A DNA stretch of 64,000 nucleotides from Acephala macrosclerotiorum (taxonomy: Eukaryota; Ascomycota; Leotiomycetes; Helotiales; Mollisiaceae), in assembly GCA_014904845.1 (NCBI GenBank), contig MU119357.1, positions 62,001 through 126,000 on the forward strand, read 5' to 3'. Within the stretch, counting starts at the first letter, position 1; each line of letters opens with the position of its first letter. The notes under the pieces were generated by a model. That model worked only from the letters and a program-made list of their open reading frames with translations. It made no database searches and was not told the origin of the DNA. Below, piece after piece: positions 43,899 through 55,028 of this stretch. The position numbers and the translations under genes were made by a program.

Positions 43899-46215
43899 GG
43901 ACAGGAGGACTGATGATGCGGAGAAGGATTCTGTGGATGGACCAAGTGCACGTTTATAATCGTGTTCATCATCACGCTCCTGCGAAAAGCGGGATGAAGA
44001 TGAATGTCCCCGTTCTAGTTGTGCTGATGGTATTTCTCTGTATAGGTGAGCAATGGTCGGTCTATCGAGAGCTGGGGAAACGTACAGACGACCTCTCCCA
44101 CTCGATCCCTCCGCGATTGTGAGATTCAGGCCCTCATTCTTTATATGTATAGCAACATGCTTGTCTCGTCAGTTGACTTTCATTTCATCGGACGGGTCTT
44201 GAAACCTTTCTGAGGTTCGCTGCGGTTTTTGTTTCCTTTTGGCAGAACCCGCACACGGACTCGCACTTTGCAATTCGCAGAACGCCCGTCGTGTTCCAGG
44301 GAGGATGAACATGGCCTTTGCTGCACGTGGTGTTACCCAATGTGGGCTCCAAGGACATCATTCGCGGTTTTGGCGCCCGTGAGGAAGGATGATAGAGTGT
44401 TGTGTAAGTCATAAAGTCATTGGGAATTATGAACTGCACACGCTGCGACTTCGAAGCAGAAAAGCAATTCGCGAGAGAAAATGCATGGACAGAAAATTAA
44501 ATACGTGAAACAGCGCACGAGATGGAAGCCGACCTCGCCGTGAGGAAGTCATCTGTACTTATAGACTACGTTCTCCCAAAGCTTCTGGTGGCAACCCTGG
44601 GCCCGTTCGTTAGGTGTAGTCGGTCGGGTGTGTGAAAAGAGCCATGCTGTCGCCGTTACGTGGAATACTGAGTTGGGAAATGCTCGCGAGTGAGAAACTG
44701 GGGGGGAACTAGCCGAGTCGCAGCACAAGATGCGATTGGCTGCGTGGTGCAGGTGCCGAACCAGGAAAATGCGAGCCGCAATGCCCCGGCCTTGCCCCGG
44801 TTGGGATGAACCTATTCGACGGGATCGCGATGCGAGGAGTTCGAGGGGTGATGAGGAGAACGCTGCCGGAGAGGAGAGGAGGTGGGGAAGGGAGAGAGAG
44901 GAAGGGAGAACATGGAGGGAAGGGGAGATAGGAGAGAAAGGGAAGTCGAACTTGATCGAGGAGAATATCTTGGATTTGAGAGGTTGGATGTCGATCTTGT
45001 TTGAGGATATACTTCCAGCTCTCAAGCCCTCCAGGCCCACGTGATATCGAGTCTGAAGGGATCAGGCCTCGAAAGTGTAAGATACCCGCAGGATCTATCT
45101 TGGGACAGCATAAAGCTTGAAGTATCTCTCGGCAGATTCCCATCTGCGGGAAGAGTTAATTTTGGTCAGGCTTCCGAGAGTGCGCCACGTGTAGGAGAAT
45201 AAGGGGAAATTCCATGAGGCTGATGCTGGAACTCATGCATATGGGACGGCGAGATGAGTTGTGATTAGACGGAATGGACAAGGCCTTGACTTCAACCCCT
45301 TTCTCTGTTCGTCTGAATTCCCATCCAGCAACAATACTCGAGCAGTTCCGACCCCTTCCTTGTCAGCGTAGCACTGAAACTGGACCTTCAAAAGATATTG
45401 TGTTCTTACTGCTTGCAGCATCTGATCGTGAAAGGAACGAATGCGATTGGAAGGCTATATCCTCGGCGTAGGATGACTGATTGCGTGAGTGGTGATGAAC
45501 AGCTATATTGGAGGATTGTATAACCTTAGACGCTCTCGATCGCCGATTGTTGACGCGTGTCCAGATATCAATCCATTCTCGGATGGCTTTCGCAAAGTGA
45601 AAAATGTTTTAGCGCAGTTGCCGCCAAAGAAAATGTATCGAACTATTCGCGAAGGGCACCAAGGACCTTCCTAGCAGATATATTCTCGCCCCCGAAGTAG
45701 CCATATGTTACCATGAAACATGATAATGAGATAACCTTTTCCAGCAAATCGCAACCGCATTGAAGACCATCTCCACTTCAACCACGCGGTGTCTGTGCGG
45801 CGTTCGCTCAGGGAATTTTCTTCCTATGGAAGATTCCTTGACGACTTCTCGAATTGTAGAGAGCAGAATTTGGATGGAGACATGCTCAATTTATGAGACG
45901 TGGCCTATGTTTATGGTATAGTAAAGGTTGCGATTTTTGAGAATGTGCTGAGGTTGAATGGCAGACCATGTTGAAAGTCTGCGAATCCTCCTCTGCCAGC
46001 GAGTCAACCCTTACGAATTAAGCTTTCATTGCGATCGAGTCCCTCCACCTCCCGCCCTCCTCCTTTGTCCTCCTGCGGCGTGCTTCAATGCTCGTTGAAG
46101 TCAGAACTTCCAGCGGCCCCGTACCTCGAGCGCTACCTCACAGCGAAGCTCTGAAGCAACTCGAATCGAACCACGGACTCGAACTACGAATCATGGCTCT
46201 GCGACATGTTGGCAG
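43899..46215. other. Long gene-poor region
   Basis: I find no supported gene in 2.3 kb. It includes a purine-only-like tract at about 44868-44945 and G-rich sequence on the plus strand. Open frames at 44549-45143 are compositional by-products of that tract. Confidence 0.4.
44868..44945 (+). repeat. Polypurine tract
   Basis: About 78 bases of nearly uninterrupted A/G on the plus strand (GGAGA, GGGAAGG units) with only a few pyrimidines. Such mirror-like tracts can form triplex DNA; a role is not shown. Confidence 0.6.
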
Positions 46216-46822
46216 ATGCTCTGGGCGTTGAAGCGACGGGAGAGGGTTGGGCACAAGGATAGCGCAATTTGCCACATGCTATCGAGAGCCAATACTTCTG
46301 ACAAGAGCTTCCCGGAGAGGAACGTCGATAGCAGGCTAAGGAACTCCGATAACAACCACGAGAAAACTTGGAACAAGAACTGCAACAAGAGACCCTTCGA
46401 GAATAATGACGAGAGAGGATGAATTTGAAGACGAAGCCCTTAGACAGAAAGCCGAGGAGCTACAACGTCGAGAGCGTCAGGCAGACGAAATCCAACGAGA
46501 AGAACCTCGACCAATGACCTGCGAAGACGACCACAAGAAGCCAAGTACTGGTTCTTCAACGAGAAGTACTCCAAGAAATCCCCCACGATCTGGTGCCAAC
46601 GAGAACGCCAAGAATAAGAACGTCAATAAGAAATTCTTCAACAAGAGGCTGAAGGTATGCGGCAACGATTCCGAGAACGCCGAGAATAGGAACTTTCATA
46701 AGAAGCATTTCGATAACAGGCTAGGGATCTGCCTGGAACGAGAACGCTGCGAACAAGAACTCCAACAAGAAGAACCCCGAGACCTCCAACAATACGAATT
46801 CAAGGATCAAGAGCCCCGGTGA
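46216..46822 (+). pseudogene. Degraded Gln/Glu-rich coiled-coil repeat gene
   Basis: Three reading frames share diverged copies of a repeat unit. In one frame ENAKNKNVNKKFFNKRL is followed about 60 bases later by ENAENRNFHKKHFDNRL, and an earlier copy is seen as ERNVDSRLRNSDNNHEKT. Switching frames yields heptad-like text LEQELQQETLRE, LERERCEQELQQEEPRDLQQYE and LRQKAEELQRRERQ. The best open stretch, 46406-46822 (138 codons), could be a surviving gene. The mix of frames suggests a coiled-coil gene whose tandem repeats expanded and then drifted by frameshifts. No known domain is present. Confidence 0.4.
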
Positions 46823-48126
46823 TATATCGTCCGTCAAGTAGTACTACGATACCAGGAGCAGGTGATTCACAAGACAACAGAACGTGGTTGAAGGAGGTTT
46901 CATGCATACCAGTTTTAGATGATGATCTAGACGCCATTAAGCGTCTGATGGAGGATGAGATCTCCCACATCGTTTCCAGAACCAGTTGATATGACATTTG
47001 GGGCCTTTCTCTGTCGAAGGGTCTTCGTGGATAACATGGTGGATCTGCCTCGAGAGATCTCATCAAGTACCAGAATATCTGCCGTCCACAAGAGATGCTT
47101 TCCTGGCTTTGATTCATTGCCTCTCCATCTTCAGGCCTCTACATCTTTCTAGTCGAGACAAGTGTATATACCATTAAAGGCCGTACATTATCAAAGGAAG
47201 CGAGGGAAGCTGTCTCGTTTCTACAGCATCCGACACGCCAGGGTGGGATGCTGCGTTTTCCTATCAAGCGCCATTCAGCGCACATTGGCAAGGGCCTCTA
47301 CAAGCAAATTACTTAACACAACACGAGTTGCCGCAGTTGTTCACCCAAACGGTCTTGTCTTCTCTTCATTCCTTATCTCATGTTCACAATGTTTTCTCTT
47401 CGTCTGTGTGTCTCTATTTAATTATGGATCTCTTTACCAGTATCTCTCAACATCAACATGAGGCCGGCGCGATCAAAGCCTTTGGTTAATCACAAGAAGA
47501 CGTCAATCATTACCCGCCGCCCGTTTGGAGTGTTCTGATCATGTTGAAGTTTGATGCGGGTTTTGCCAGGGGTTGGCGATTGGAGCACTGACCAAGGGTG
47601 CTAACCCGACTTTCAATTCGACCGCTGAGGTTGCGGCTGCGACGTTGAATAGTCCTGCCTTGAATGAAGTTGACTAGATAGTAAGCTAGATGATAGATGA
47701 ATAGGGGAATGAGGGAACTTGAGGGAAGAAGGTATGTAGCTTGAGATTCGATTGACTGTATGAATGTGAAAACACTCAATGTCCAAACAAGAATATACAT
47801 TGCCTATATACCATTCAAAACAATCAATACATTGATTTCATTCTTATTCTAGTATTGAGCATGGTCGTTTTTGTGGACGTAGAAGTTGAAGGTTAGTCTT
47901 CATTAATGCCACTATGATCAGGTCGTGCTCCAGTATCAGAATGATGATCTTCGTGATGACAATGCCCCAGTCATATCATTCTATTCATTCCGCCATCGCT
48001 TGCATGGCAGTCTTCTGTCCCCATACCTAGCATGGTGTGTCCTCGAGGTGCTTTGCCTCGATCACGTGCCCTGCGCATTTCGAAGTTTCGATCCTGTCTC
48101 TAACCATCGCACCCTCGCTCTAAATG
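46823..48126. other. Intergenic, possible eroded coding text
   Basis: Around 46870-46990 a plus frame reads TWLKEVSCIPVLDDDLDAIKRLMEDEISHIV, perhaps the downstream part of the coiled-coil relic. The rest, to the phosphopantetheinyl-transferase stop codon, has no recognisable gene. Confidence 0.35.
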
Positions 48127-49349
48127 TTATTCCGCCGAGCTAGACATCGACAAACTTGACAGTCCTTGATCAATCGCAAGATCCAACTTCCTCTGCTCCC
48201 TCGCCATATCGCCAGCCAAAGACTCCTCAGCAATCGCCAAAACATCCTTCTCAAAATTGAGCTCCAACCAATCCCCAAATACCACATCGCTCATATGATG
48301 TTCCTTGGGAACCCGTATCGAGCCACTCATCATATAATTGACGCCCATAGCCGTCATCTCCGTCTTGACATCCCTCATCACCTTCCCTTTCATGTACGTC
48401 GCAAACTGTCTCACCACCTCTCCCTTCTCTAAACTCCATTCATCTTTGATTCCCTCTTTCGCTGCTGGCGATTCGACGTCGAGGATTTCAAGTTCCTTCA
48501 ACCAAGGCGCCAATAACGCATCGCCAGACATCTTCACGTACGCCTCTCTCAAACACCACATCGCGTAAAACCGTCGTAATTTGGCGTCGATAATAGAATC
48601 CGTCTGCATTTGCAACTCCATATCCTCCCCATTCTTTCCCGTCAACTTAACCCCAATCCTCTCATGCCTCCTCTGCACCCTACTTATCGCATCCCTCCCA
48701 AACCCACTCAACTTTACCCCCTTAACCCTCAGATCCACCGCCACCGGTGCTAACTTCATATAACTCAACTCACTTGGCGCAAAAACATCACCGTGCATAT
48801 CCACCCAATCAAAAAATCCGTTTTTATCAATATGCTGATAATCGATGTCGATTCTCTCATTCACACATACGACGTCTGCTCCGACTTCGATACGGCCAGA
48901 GAAGTTGATAGCGGCGATTAGGGCGACGACGCCGGCTTGGTGGGAGACGTTGAATGCGAAGCCGAGGGGTTCGGTGGTTGATCCTTCGGGGACGTAACAT
49001 GGTTTTTTCTTGGCATCTCGGGAAATGGCGCTTTTTGACCATGGCACGGATTGGTATTTAGTAATTATGAGATGTTTAAGGAGGTGAGAGACGAGTTTTG
49101 TTTTTGCGTCGCGGAGGTAATAGTATCGGAGGACGGAGTCTTGCTCCGCTTGTGTTAGTAGGGAGAGCTCTCTTGCAGCCTGGAGGTGTGAGAATAGGCC
49201 TTGAAAAGGAAGTTGGGAGGACTTACGACGTGCTTAAAGAGTAGGACTTCATCTTTGGGCTTTGGTTGCTTGGGGACAGGCCACATGCGTCGTGTGTCAA
49301 CGTACCATTGTATAATTCTGGGTCCCGAGGACCCGTTGGTTGTGGTCAT
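48127..49349 (-). CDS. 4'-phosphopantetheinyl transferase (NpgA/Lys5-like)
   Basis: Transfers 4'-phosphopantetheine from CoA to the carrier-protein serine of polyketide and peptide synthetases and of the lysine enzyme Lys2. Exons on the minus strand are 49349-49227 and 49179-48127 (47-base intron, GTAAGT donor), giving 391 residues. Motifs in order are LRYYYLRDAKTKLVSHLL, PLGFAFNVSHQAGVVALIAA (substrate His), VGADVVCVNER (the metal-binding Asp) and the signature WCLREAYVKMSGDALLAPWL, where Arg takes the place of the Lys found in bacterial Sfp. The C-terminal third is a fungal extension. An upstream GTG in frame was not used as a start. No synthase gene lies in the window, so this is the genome-wide housekeeping enzyme. 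Confidence 0.92.
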
Positions 49350-49835
49350 CACGGGAGTGACGACGGACGATGAGAATGGGGTTTGAACATCCTAGGAATG
49401 AGTTTCTTTAAGGATGAGGGAGTTACGATGGAGATGCGTGATGTCGTTGAGACTTACACGCCGAAGATGGATGTGTTCGGTGTCCGATCGTACATGAGGT
49501 TGGATTTTTCGTGAGAGCGTTAGCACGTGACAATCTATTTTTGGATTTTTTGAGATCCCGACTTCTTCGCCTTCTCTCCTTTGCTTCATCATAAGCAACA
49601 TCAGAACAGCAATATCGACACTTATAACTAATGCACAAGAAAGCTACCGAGAGGGTAGCAGCGGAAAGGAAGAGACTTGAATCCCTCTTCGCCACAGAAG
49701 GAGAAAATCTTCATAGCACTGAATCGGACGGTGAATGAGACGCTGGGTCAGGCTCTCTCTGCAGACTTTCTCAGGACGCCCGAGGTCTGCGTCACATGAC
49801 ATTACTTGACTTGATGACGAGAGAACGCTTTCTGA
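49350..49835. other. Upstream flank of phosphopantetheinyl transferase
   Basis: No confident gene. A forward 35-codon frame (49631-49738, MHKKATERVAAERKRLESLFATEG...) is charged and helical-looking but too short to support. Confidence 0.35.
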
Positions 49836-50200
49836 ATAGTGGGATGTCCCTCGTACCTCACGCCATGCCCTGCCTTTGACGACTTGAAACGATATAAAAC
49901 TTTTAATTTATAGATTTTTTATTCGCACCGCTCCGTCGGCGCGAGTGGGGGCGCCCCCCCCCCAACTCCCCCTACGTGGAGCTCTACGGAGAGCTTTACA
50001 AGGTGCTTTACGAAGAGCTCTAAACTACGGGGAGCGCTAAATACTAAAAGCGACACATCTTGGCGTTTCTTGGCAAAACCTTGGCGCAAAAACGTGATTT
50101 AAATATACCAAATATCACGTGTTATTACGTAACCTCTATGTGAACTTTCTTCCCCAAGCAGGATACTTTTAACTATCGTCAAAGGCATAGAAGGCAAAGT
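49836..50200 (+). repeat. ~360-bp dispersed repeat, copy A
   Basis: Aligns over its whole length with 51450-51806 in the same orientation, about 80 percent by eye. Shared marks in order: GTGGGAxGTCCCTCGTACCTC, TATAAAACTTTTAATTTATA, GGCGCGAGTGGGGGCG, runs of GAGCTCTACGG, and a fully identical ~45-base core with three CTTGGC units. A C-run of about ten sits at 49958-49968. No terminal TG...CA or coding capacity was seen, so a SINE/MITE-like non-autonomous element is likelier than an LTR. Confidence 0.8.
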
Positions 50201-50586
50201 CCAGACCAACTCAAAATTCTTATCTCTTATGAATATGGTATTGTACGTTCCAAAATGAGTTGGCCTATAGGCGAAACATGAGTCAGAAAATGTGTACGAA
50301 GTAAGCCTATTCTGAACATAATTAGGCGCTGATCTGAAAGACTAAGAGGGAGAAGGAGCCATAAAATACAATCTTAGAACCAAATAACACATACATAAGA
50401 ATCATGAAGTCTACTTCAATATCACAGGACCCGGATAAAACATAGCGCCACAGCCGAGCCTCAGACCAATGGCAATCGTTGATGAAACTTTCGTACAGAG
50501 CTCAACATCCTCAAGACATTCCAAAATTGTCATGCACGCTTGTTGAGACTTCACAGTCTCTCATTAACATCCAGCCAGAAGACGTC

Positions 50587-51167
50587 ATGCATCTCTTTCT
50601 CCTAGTCTTTTTCCTAGTCGCGGGTACATTGGCACAAGCCGGCCCCCAAGCCTCTCAAATACCACCATGCGTCGTAAGTCCATCTCACCCAAAACATACA
50701 GCAACTCGCCAACGCCATCATCAGAAATCCTGTGACCCAGCCGCCATAGCCTCTGTAAACTGTACCTCCGCAGACCAATACTGCCACTGCGTTCGTCAAG
50801 CCGGCATCCTCACCAACATCACCACATGCGCAGATAAAACGTGCACGAATCCTAGTGCTAGCTTGTACAGTAAGATCTCTCTGTCTTTTCCAATGGCGGG
50901 AAAGTTTTACTAATGAACTCGATGGTAGTTTTCACGACATTGTTTGGTGAAGTCTGTGCTCCGTTCAATATCTCAGTTCCGGTAGTGGGGAGTGGGGATG
51001 CAGTGAATGGGACGAATGTTACGTTCCCTAGTCCGAGTCCGTCGACTGTGATGACTTCTGGGGGTGGGAAAAAGGTGGTAGGTTCTGAGATTGGGTGGAT
51101 GGGGAATTTGGTGGTGATTGGGGTGGTTTCGAGTATTGGGTATTGTGAAACTAATCTTCATGCTTAA
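50587..51167 (+). CDS. CFEM-domain secreted/GPI-type protein
   Basis: CFEM proteins are fungal surface proteins with eight cysteines; some bind heme, others act in wall or host interaction. Exons are 50587-50673, 50725-50869 and 50929-51167 (51- and 59-base introns), giving 156 residues. A signal peptide (MHLFLLVFFLVAGTLAQA) precedes the CFEM domain (about 25-90). Cysteines in order are PPC, SC, NC, YC, HC, TTC, TC and EVC, with the Asp of TSAD at the position used for heme in characterised members. The rest is Gly/Ser/Thr-rich and ends in a hydrophobic segment (NLVVIGVVSSIGY) that is weak for GPI anchoring because CETNLHA follows. It lies between the two copies of the ~360-bp repeat. Confidence 0.87.
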
Positions 51168-51449
51168 GTTCAGGTTAATGTATAACAAGCCTTCGCTTGC
51201 GAACTTTGGAGACATGCAGGATAACACTGGCGGCTGGAATTCGATGCGATACTGGGGCTGAGAATGTCTTCTTGTGCTGGGTCTTCCGCCCTTTCTCTAA
51301 GTAAGTGCGTTACCCTCGGAGTCTTTGAAGACAGCCGCCATGGTAAAATTAACATAAGCAAAATCGAAGGACCCCTGCGGCAGACCTCTGTCTTTTAACC
51401 TGAATACTAATGTCTATTACGTGATAAGGCTTGACCTGAGCTTGTGTTG

Positions 51450-51806
51450 ATAGTGGGACGTCCCTCGTACCTCGCGCCGTGCCTTGCCTTTGACGACCCG
51501 AACTTTGAAATGATATAAAACTTTTAATTTATAGAGTTTTTATTCGCACCGGCTCCGCCGGCGCGAGTGGGGGCGTTCCCCCCTTCACACCCCCCCCCAG
51601 GAGCTCTACGGGGAGCTGGAGCTGTTCTACGGAGAGCTTTGTAGCGAGCTTTAAACTACGGGAGCGCTAAGTGCCAAAAGCGACACATCTTGGCGTTTCT
51701 TGGCAAAACCTTGGCGCAAACACGTGCCGCAAATATCACGTTTTATTATGTAACCTCAAAGTAAACCATTTTCCTTAGCGGGATACCTTTAGTCAAAGGC
51801 AAAGTA
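51450..51806 (+). repeat. ~360-bp dispersed repeat, copy B
   Basis: Partner of 49836-50200 in direct orientation, about 1.6 kb away. The identical core with three CTTGGC units lies near 51678-51722. Differences are mainly substitutions plus short indels in the GAGCT-rich segment. Similarity fades after about 51806, though weak resemblance may go on for another 50 bases. Confidence 0.8.
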
Positions 51807-52236
51807 TGTAGATATTCCATAGGAGTCTAAAATTTTAGTCTCTTTGGATTTGTCATCGTGTACTTATATTGCAGTCCCTACGGCCGTGGAGCTCAAGATT
51901 TGAGGGGCTGCGGAAGATCACTGTATGCTAAGCTCTGAAAATTCTGATACTTGAAAAAGTTGGAGGGCTAATTTGAGTTTGCAATTTGCGAAAATTTTAA
52001 AAGACTGATTGTCAAGACGATGATTGTCCGTCCAAAACAGCTTTTCTTTCAAAATGTTGAAGGTAAATCCTAAGTAACGATGCTTTGGGGTCGGATAAAC
52101 CTGTTTTCCGCGTCCCAGCTTCTGACCAATCAGGCTAGGAAACAGTCTTGATGACATCTGGACAGTTCAAGATTTACCAAGCTCCCCACACTCTCTTGAA
52201 TGAAGACCTAACATTTTACAATCGCCCTATGGCACG
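51807..52236. other. Upstream flank of YOS9
   Basis: No gene seen. A minus frame 51918-52157 has no recognisable content. Confidence 0.4.
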
Positions 52237-53699
52237 ATGCGCCCACACGTTTCAGCCTTCCTGGTATCAGCTTCAATAGCTCTAGCAAGTCAAACCGTGT
52301 TCAGCGTACACGACGACTTGCTAGCATTCCCTCAAGTACACCTTCTCCAAGCTTCTCCGTGCGCCGAGCTAACTAGCCCAAGTATGAGGTTATCTTCTCC
52401 GACTCCCTAATCTCCAACGCGGAGGCCAGTCTCATAATTGAGCAATCTTCCTCCGCGATCCACGATCCTCCCCAGAGCTCCACCACCAATGGCATACAGT
52501 CACAGCATGGGGCTCTTGGCTCGGGCTCGTCTGCTGGCGTCTCCTTCGACCCAGCCCACGAAACCTACGAATACATGTACCTAAACGACGAGCAACATCT
52601 ATGCACAATACCGATCGTCGATATCCCTCCAAAGAACGAGACGTCTGCGGCAGAAGCCCGAGCTACCGAACAAAAAGAGCTAGCACGCGCTACAGACAAA
52701 GGCTGGGAATTGCTCCAGGATTTAGAGGGCAACTGCTTGTACTTCGTCTCTGGATGGTGGTCATATTCGTTTTGTTACAACAATGAGATCACACAATTCC
52801 ATCAGCTTCCCCCACAACCAGGAAAGCCTATGCTTCCGCCACAACGAGATCCTACTACGAAACAGTTCGTGCTAGGAAAGGCACACGGAAAAGAGAGCAC
52901 AGAGGATGAGTGGGGCAACCAGATAGATGTTCACAAGGGGAAGCAGGCAGAGCAGCCACCAAAGACGGAGTTACAGGTGAAAGGTGACAGCCGATACTTG
53001 GTGCAGAAGATGGATGGCGGGACCACATGCGATCTTACGGGGAAGCCGAGGAGGGTCGAAGTGCAATTCCATTGCAACCCCCACGTCTCAGATCGGATTG
53101 GATACATCAAGGAGGTAACAACTTGCTCGTACTTGATGGTGGTCTATACTCCTCGACTCTGCAGCGATATTGCTTTCATGCCTCCAAAAGAGACCAAGGC
53201 AAACATAATTATCTGCCGTACTGTGGTCCCAGAGGAAGAGCTCAACAAGCTCACTTACGAACGAGACGTCAAATTCATAGAGCTTAACCATGATGTGTTA
53301 GACACAAAAGAGAAGAAGCCTATCGTCAATATCGGAGGACTCGTCGTTGGAGCAGGAAAATGGGTGAACAAAGACGGTGCACGAATGCCAATTCCTAAAG
53401 ATTTTGGCAAGGAGAACCAAGGCAAGGTCATCGAAGTCATTGCCAAAGCGAAGAGCAAAGCCGAAGGTGGGAAAGTTGACATGATTAGCGAGAACGACAT
53501 GCAGAAAATCGACCTCGATCCGGAGATGGTTGAGCAGTTGAAGCATGAGGTTCAGAAGATGGCCAAGGAGAAAGGATGGAGGATTGAAGTCGTCGATGAG
53601 CCAGGACATGTGAGAGAAATACTGGGCATCGTGGATGACGATGAGGAGAAAGAGGACGAAGATGGGAGTGAGGAGGTTTTCTACACGGAAGAGTTATGA
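52237..53699 (+). CDS. YOS9: ER lectin Yos9/OS-9 (MRH domain)
   Basis: Yos9 reads trimmed N-glycans on misfolded glycoproteins and passes them to the Hrd1 ligase for degradation. Exons are 52237-52335 and 52383-53699 (47-base intron), giving 471 residues. The signal peptide MRPHVSAFLVSASIALA is followed by the conserved SVHDDLLAFPQYEVIFSD start. The MRH domain (about 107-295) has WELLQDLEGNCLYFVSGWWSYSFCYN, ITQFHQ (sugar-binding Gln), CDLTGKPRRVEVQFHC (Arg), KEVTTCSYLMVVYTPRLC (Glu and Tyr). The C-terminal part is charged and helical. The protein ends VFYTEEL; the HDEL/KDEL retrieval signal common in this family is absent, so retention may depend on partners. Confidence 0.9.
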
Positions 53700-55028
53700 T
53701 ACGTACTTCTCACAATGATACCTACTCTTTTGCATGCTGCGGGGTTCAAGGCGTTTGGGAGTGCGGTGTTGTTGGTTTTAGAATTCTGGAATGAACAAAT
53801 TCTGGTTTTCATCTCATTACTTGCCCTTAGTTTCGTGATGGCCATCTCCCCAAACTAGCGTAGCAGCGAAAAGTCATGATCTGGCCACGTACAATCTCGA
53901 CCACAATATCATAGCTCCCAAGGATCAACATCACAACTACTCAAGCGAGAGCCTTTCATCCCTTGTTCATTTTGTTGCATGTCGCATATCTTGATACCGT
54001 TCTGCCATTTCTGCAAGCGTTTATCAGCCGTTTCAGCTTGGTTGTCAGACGCTGTTAGCCCCAGATTAGTCAGCTGGACTTAGATAGACTTCACCTCCGG
54101 TTTCCCACCGAGACTCCTTAGCCTTGATAATACCAATCAATTCACCACTACCAGCACCCTAACCTTCAACGCCTCTTAGCTGGGATTTGTAGTCTCACGA
54201 TCCTCGCAATTCAAAGTTGGGATCAAAACAAGTATCGATATGTTCAAGTTGATTTGTATGCAAATTCAATTTCTATGTACTTTGTTCTAGAGCAAAACTC
54301 CATCCATGCAATGCATTGCACGCCCGACAAGGCTTACTATCCATTTTGTGAACAAGCACTCGGAAGCGTGGTTAAACAAGCTCATTTTTCCGAAGCAAAC
54401 AATATGATTCTGATCGGGAACTATTTCGAGCTGTCTTACGAGAGGCGAAGCGGTTTTATTTCATGCTATCGCCATTTTCAGGGGATCTCTCCTTATAGAA
54501 CAGAAGGCTGATATTGGTGTCAGCCTCATGCTTTGATGCGTGAACCCCGGATTCCCATCTCGAGTGAGATTTGCTACTAGGCTTCGTTATTCGATGCTTG
54601 AAGCTTGATTTGACTGAAGTGAAAGAAGCAATTCGAGGCTATGTGACAGTTCACAATTTCCAAATCGGACAAGGCCCGAAATCCAGGCTCGAAATCACGA
54701 ATCTTCGCTGTAAATAATGTGATTTTCAAGCCATTTATAAAGCAGTCCTAAAACGCGTTGGGAATTTGTGAGTTGATGATGTTCTCATCTTGGATTTTGT
54801 AATCTTCCTTCACATTTCAAATGCTTCAAAAGCAGCCTTTGGTCCGCATCACCAAGCCTCTCAATGGCGTCATTTCTAGCTTCGGCAAACACTGGGGCTT
54901 GGTACCCCTCAATTGGCCCTTTATTCAAGTATAAATAAAACTACTCTTAAGCATAACCTCTAGAACAAGCATAGTTCGTGTCGGGGGGATCCGAATTCAA
55001 CACTTCACTTCACTCAATCGACTTCATA
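53700..55028. other. Intergenic, no gene seen
   Basis: 1.3 kb without a supported gene. Forward frame 54254-54511 has no recognisable domain. Confidence 0.45.

Noticed and set aside
44549..45143. Overlapping ORFs on both strands
   Set aside because: Produced by the polypurine tract, which lacks stop codons by composition.
48127..49349. Secondary-metabolite cluster around the phosphopantetheinyl transferase
   Set aside because: No polyketide or peptide synthetase, P450 or transporter lies nearby; neighbours are unrelated.
49631..49738. 35-codon charged helical frame
   Set aside because: Too short and unsupported by splice or domain evidence.
49836..51806. LTR retrotransposon formed by the two repeats
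   Set aside because: No reverse transcriptase, integrase or gag text between them; the interior is a spliced CFEM gene, and no TG...CA ends or primer site were seen.
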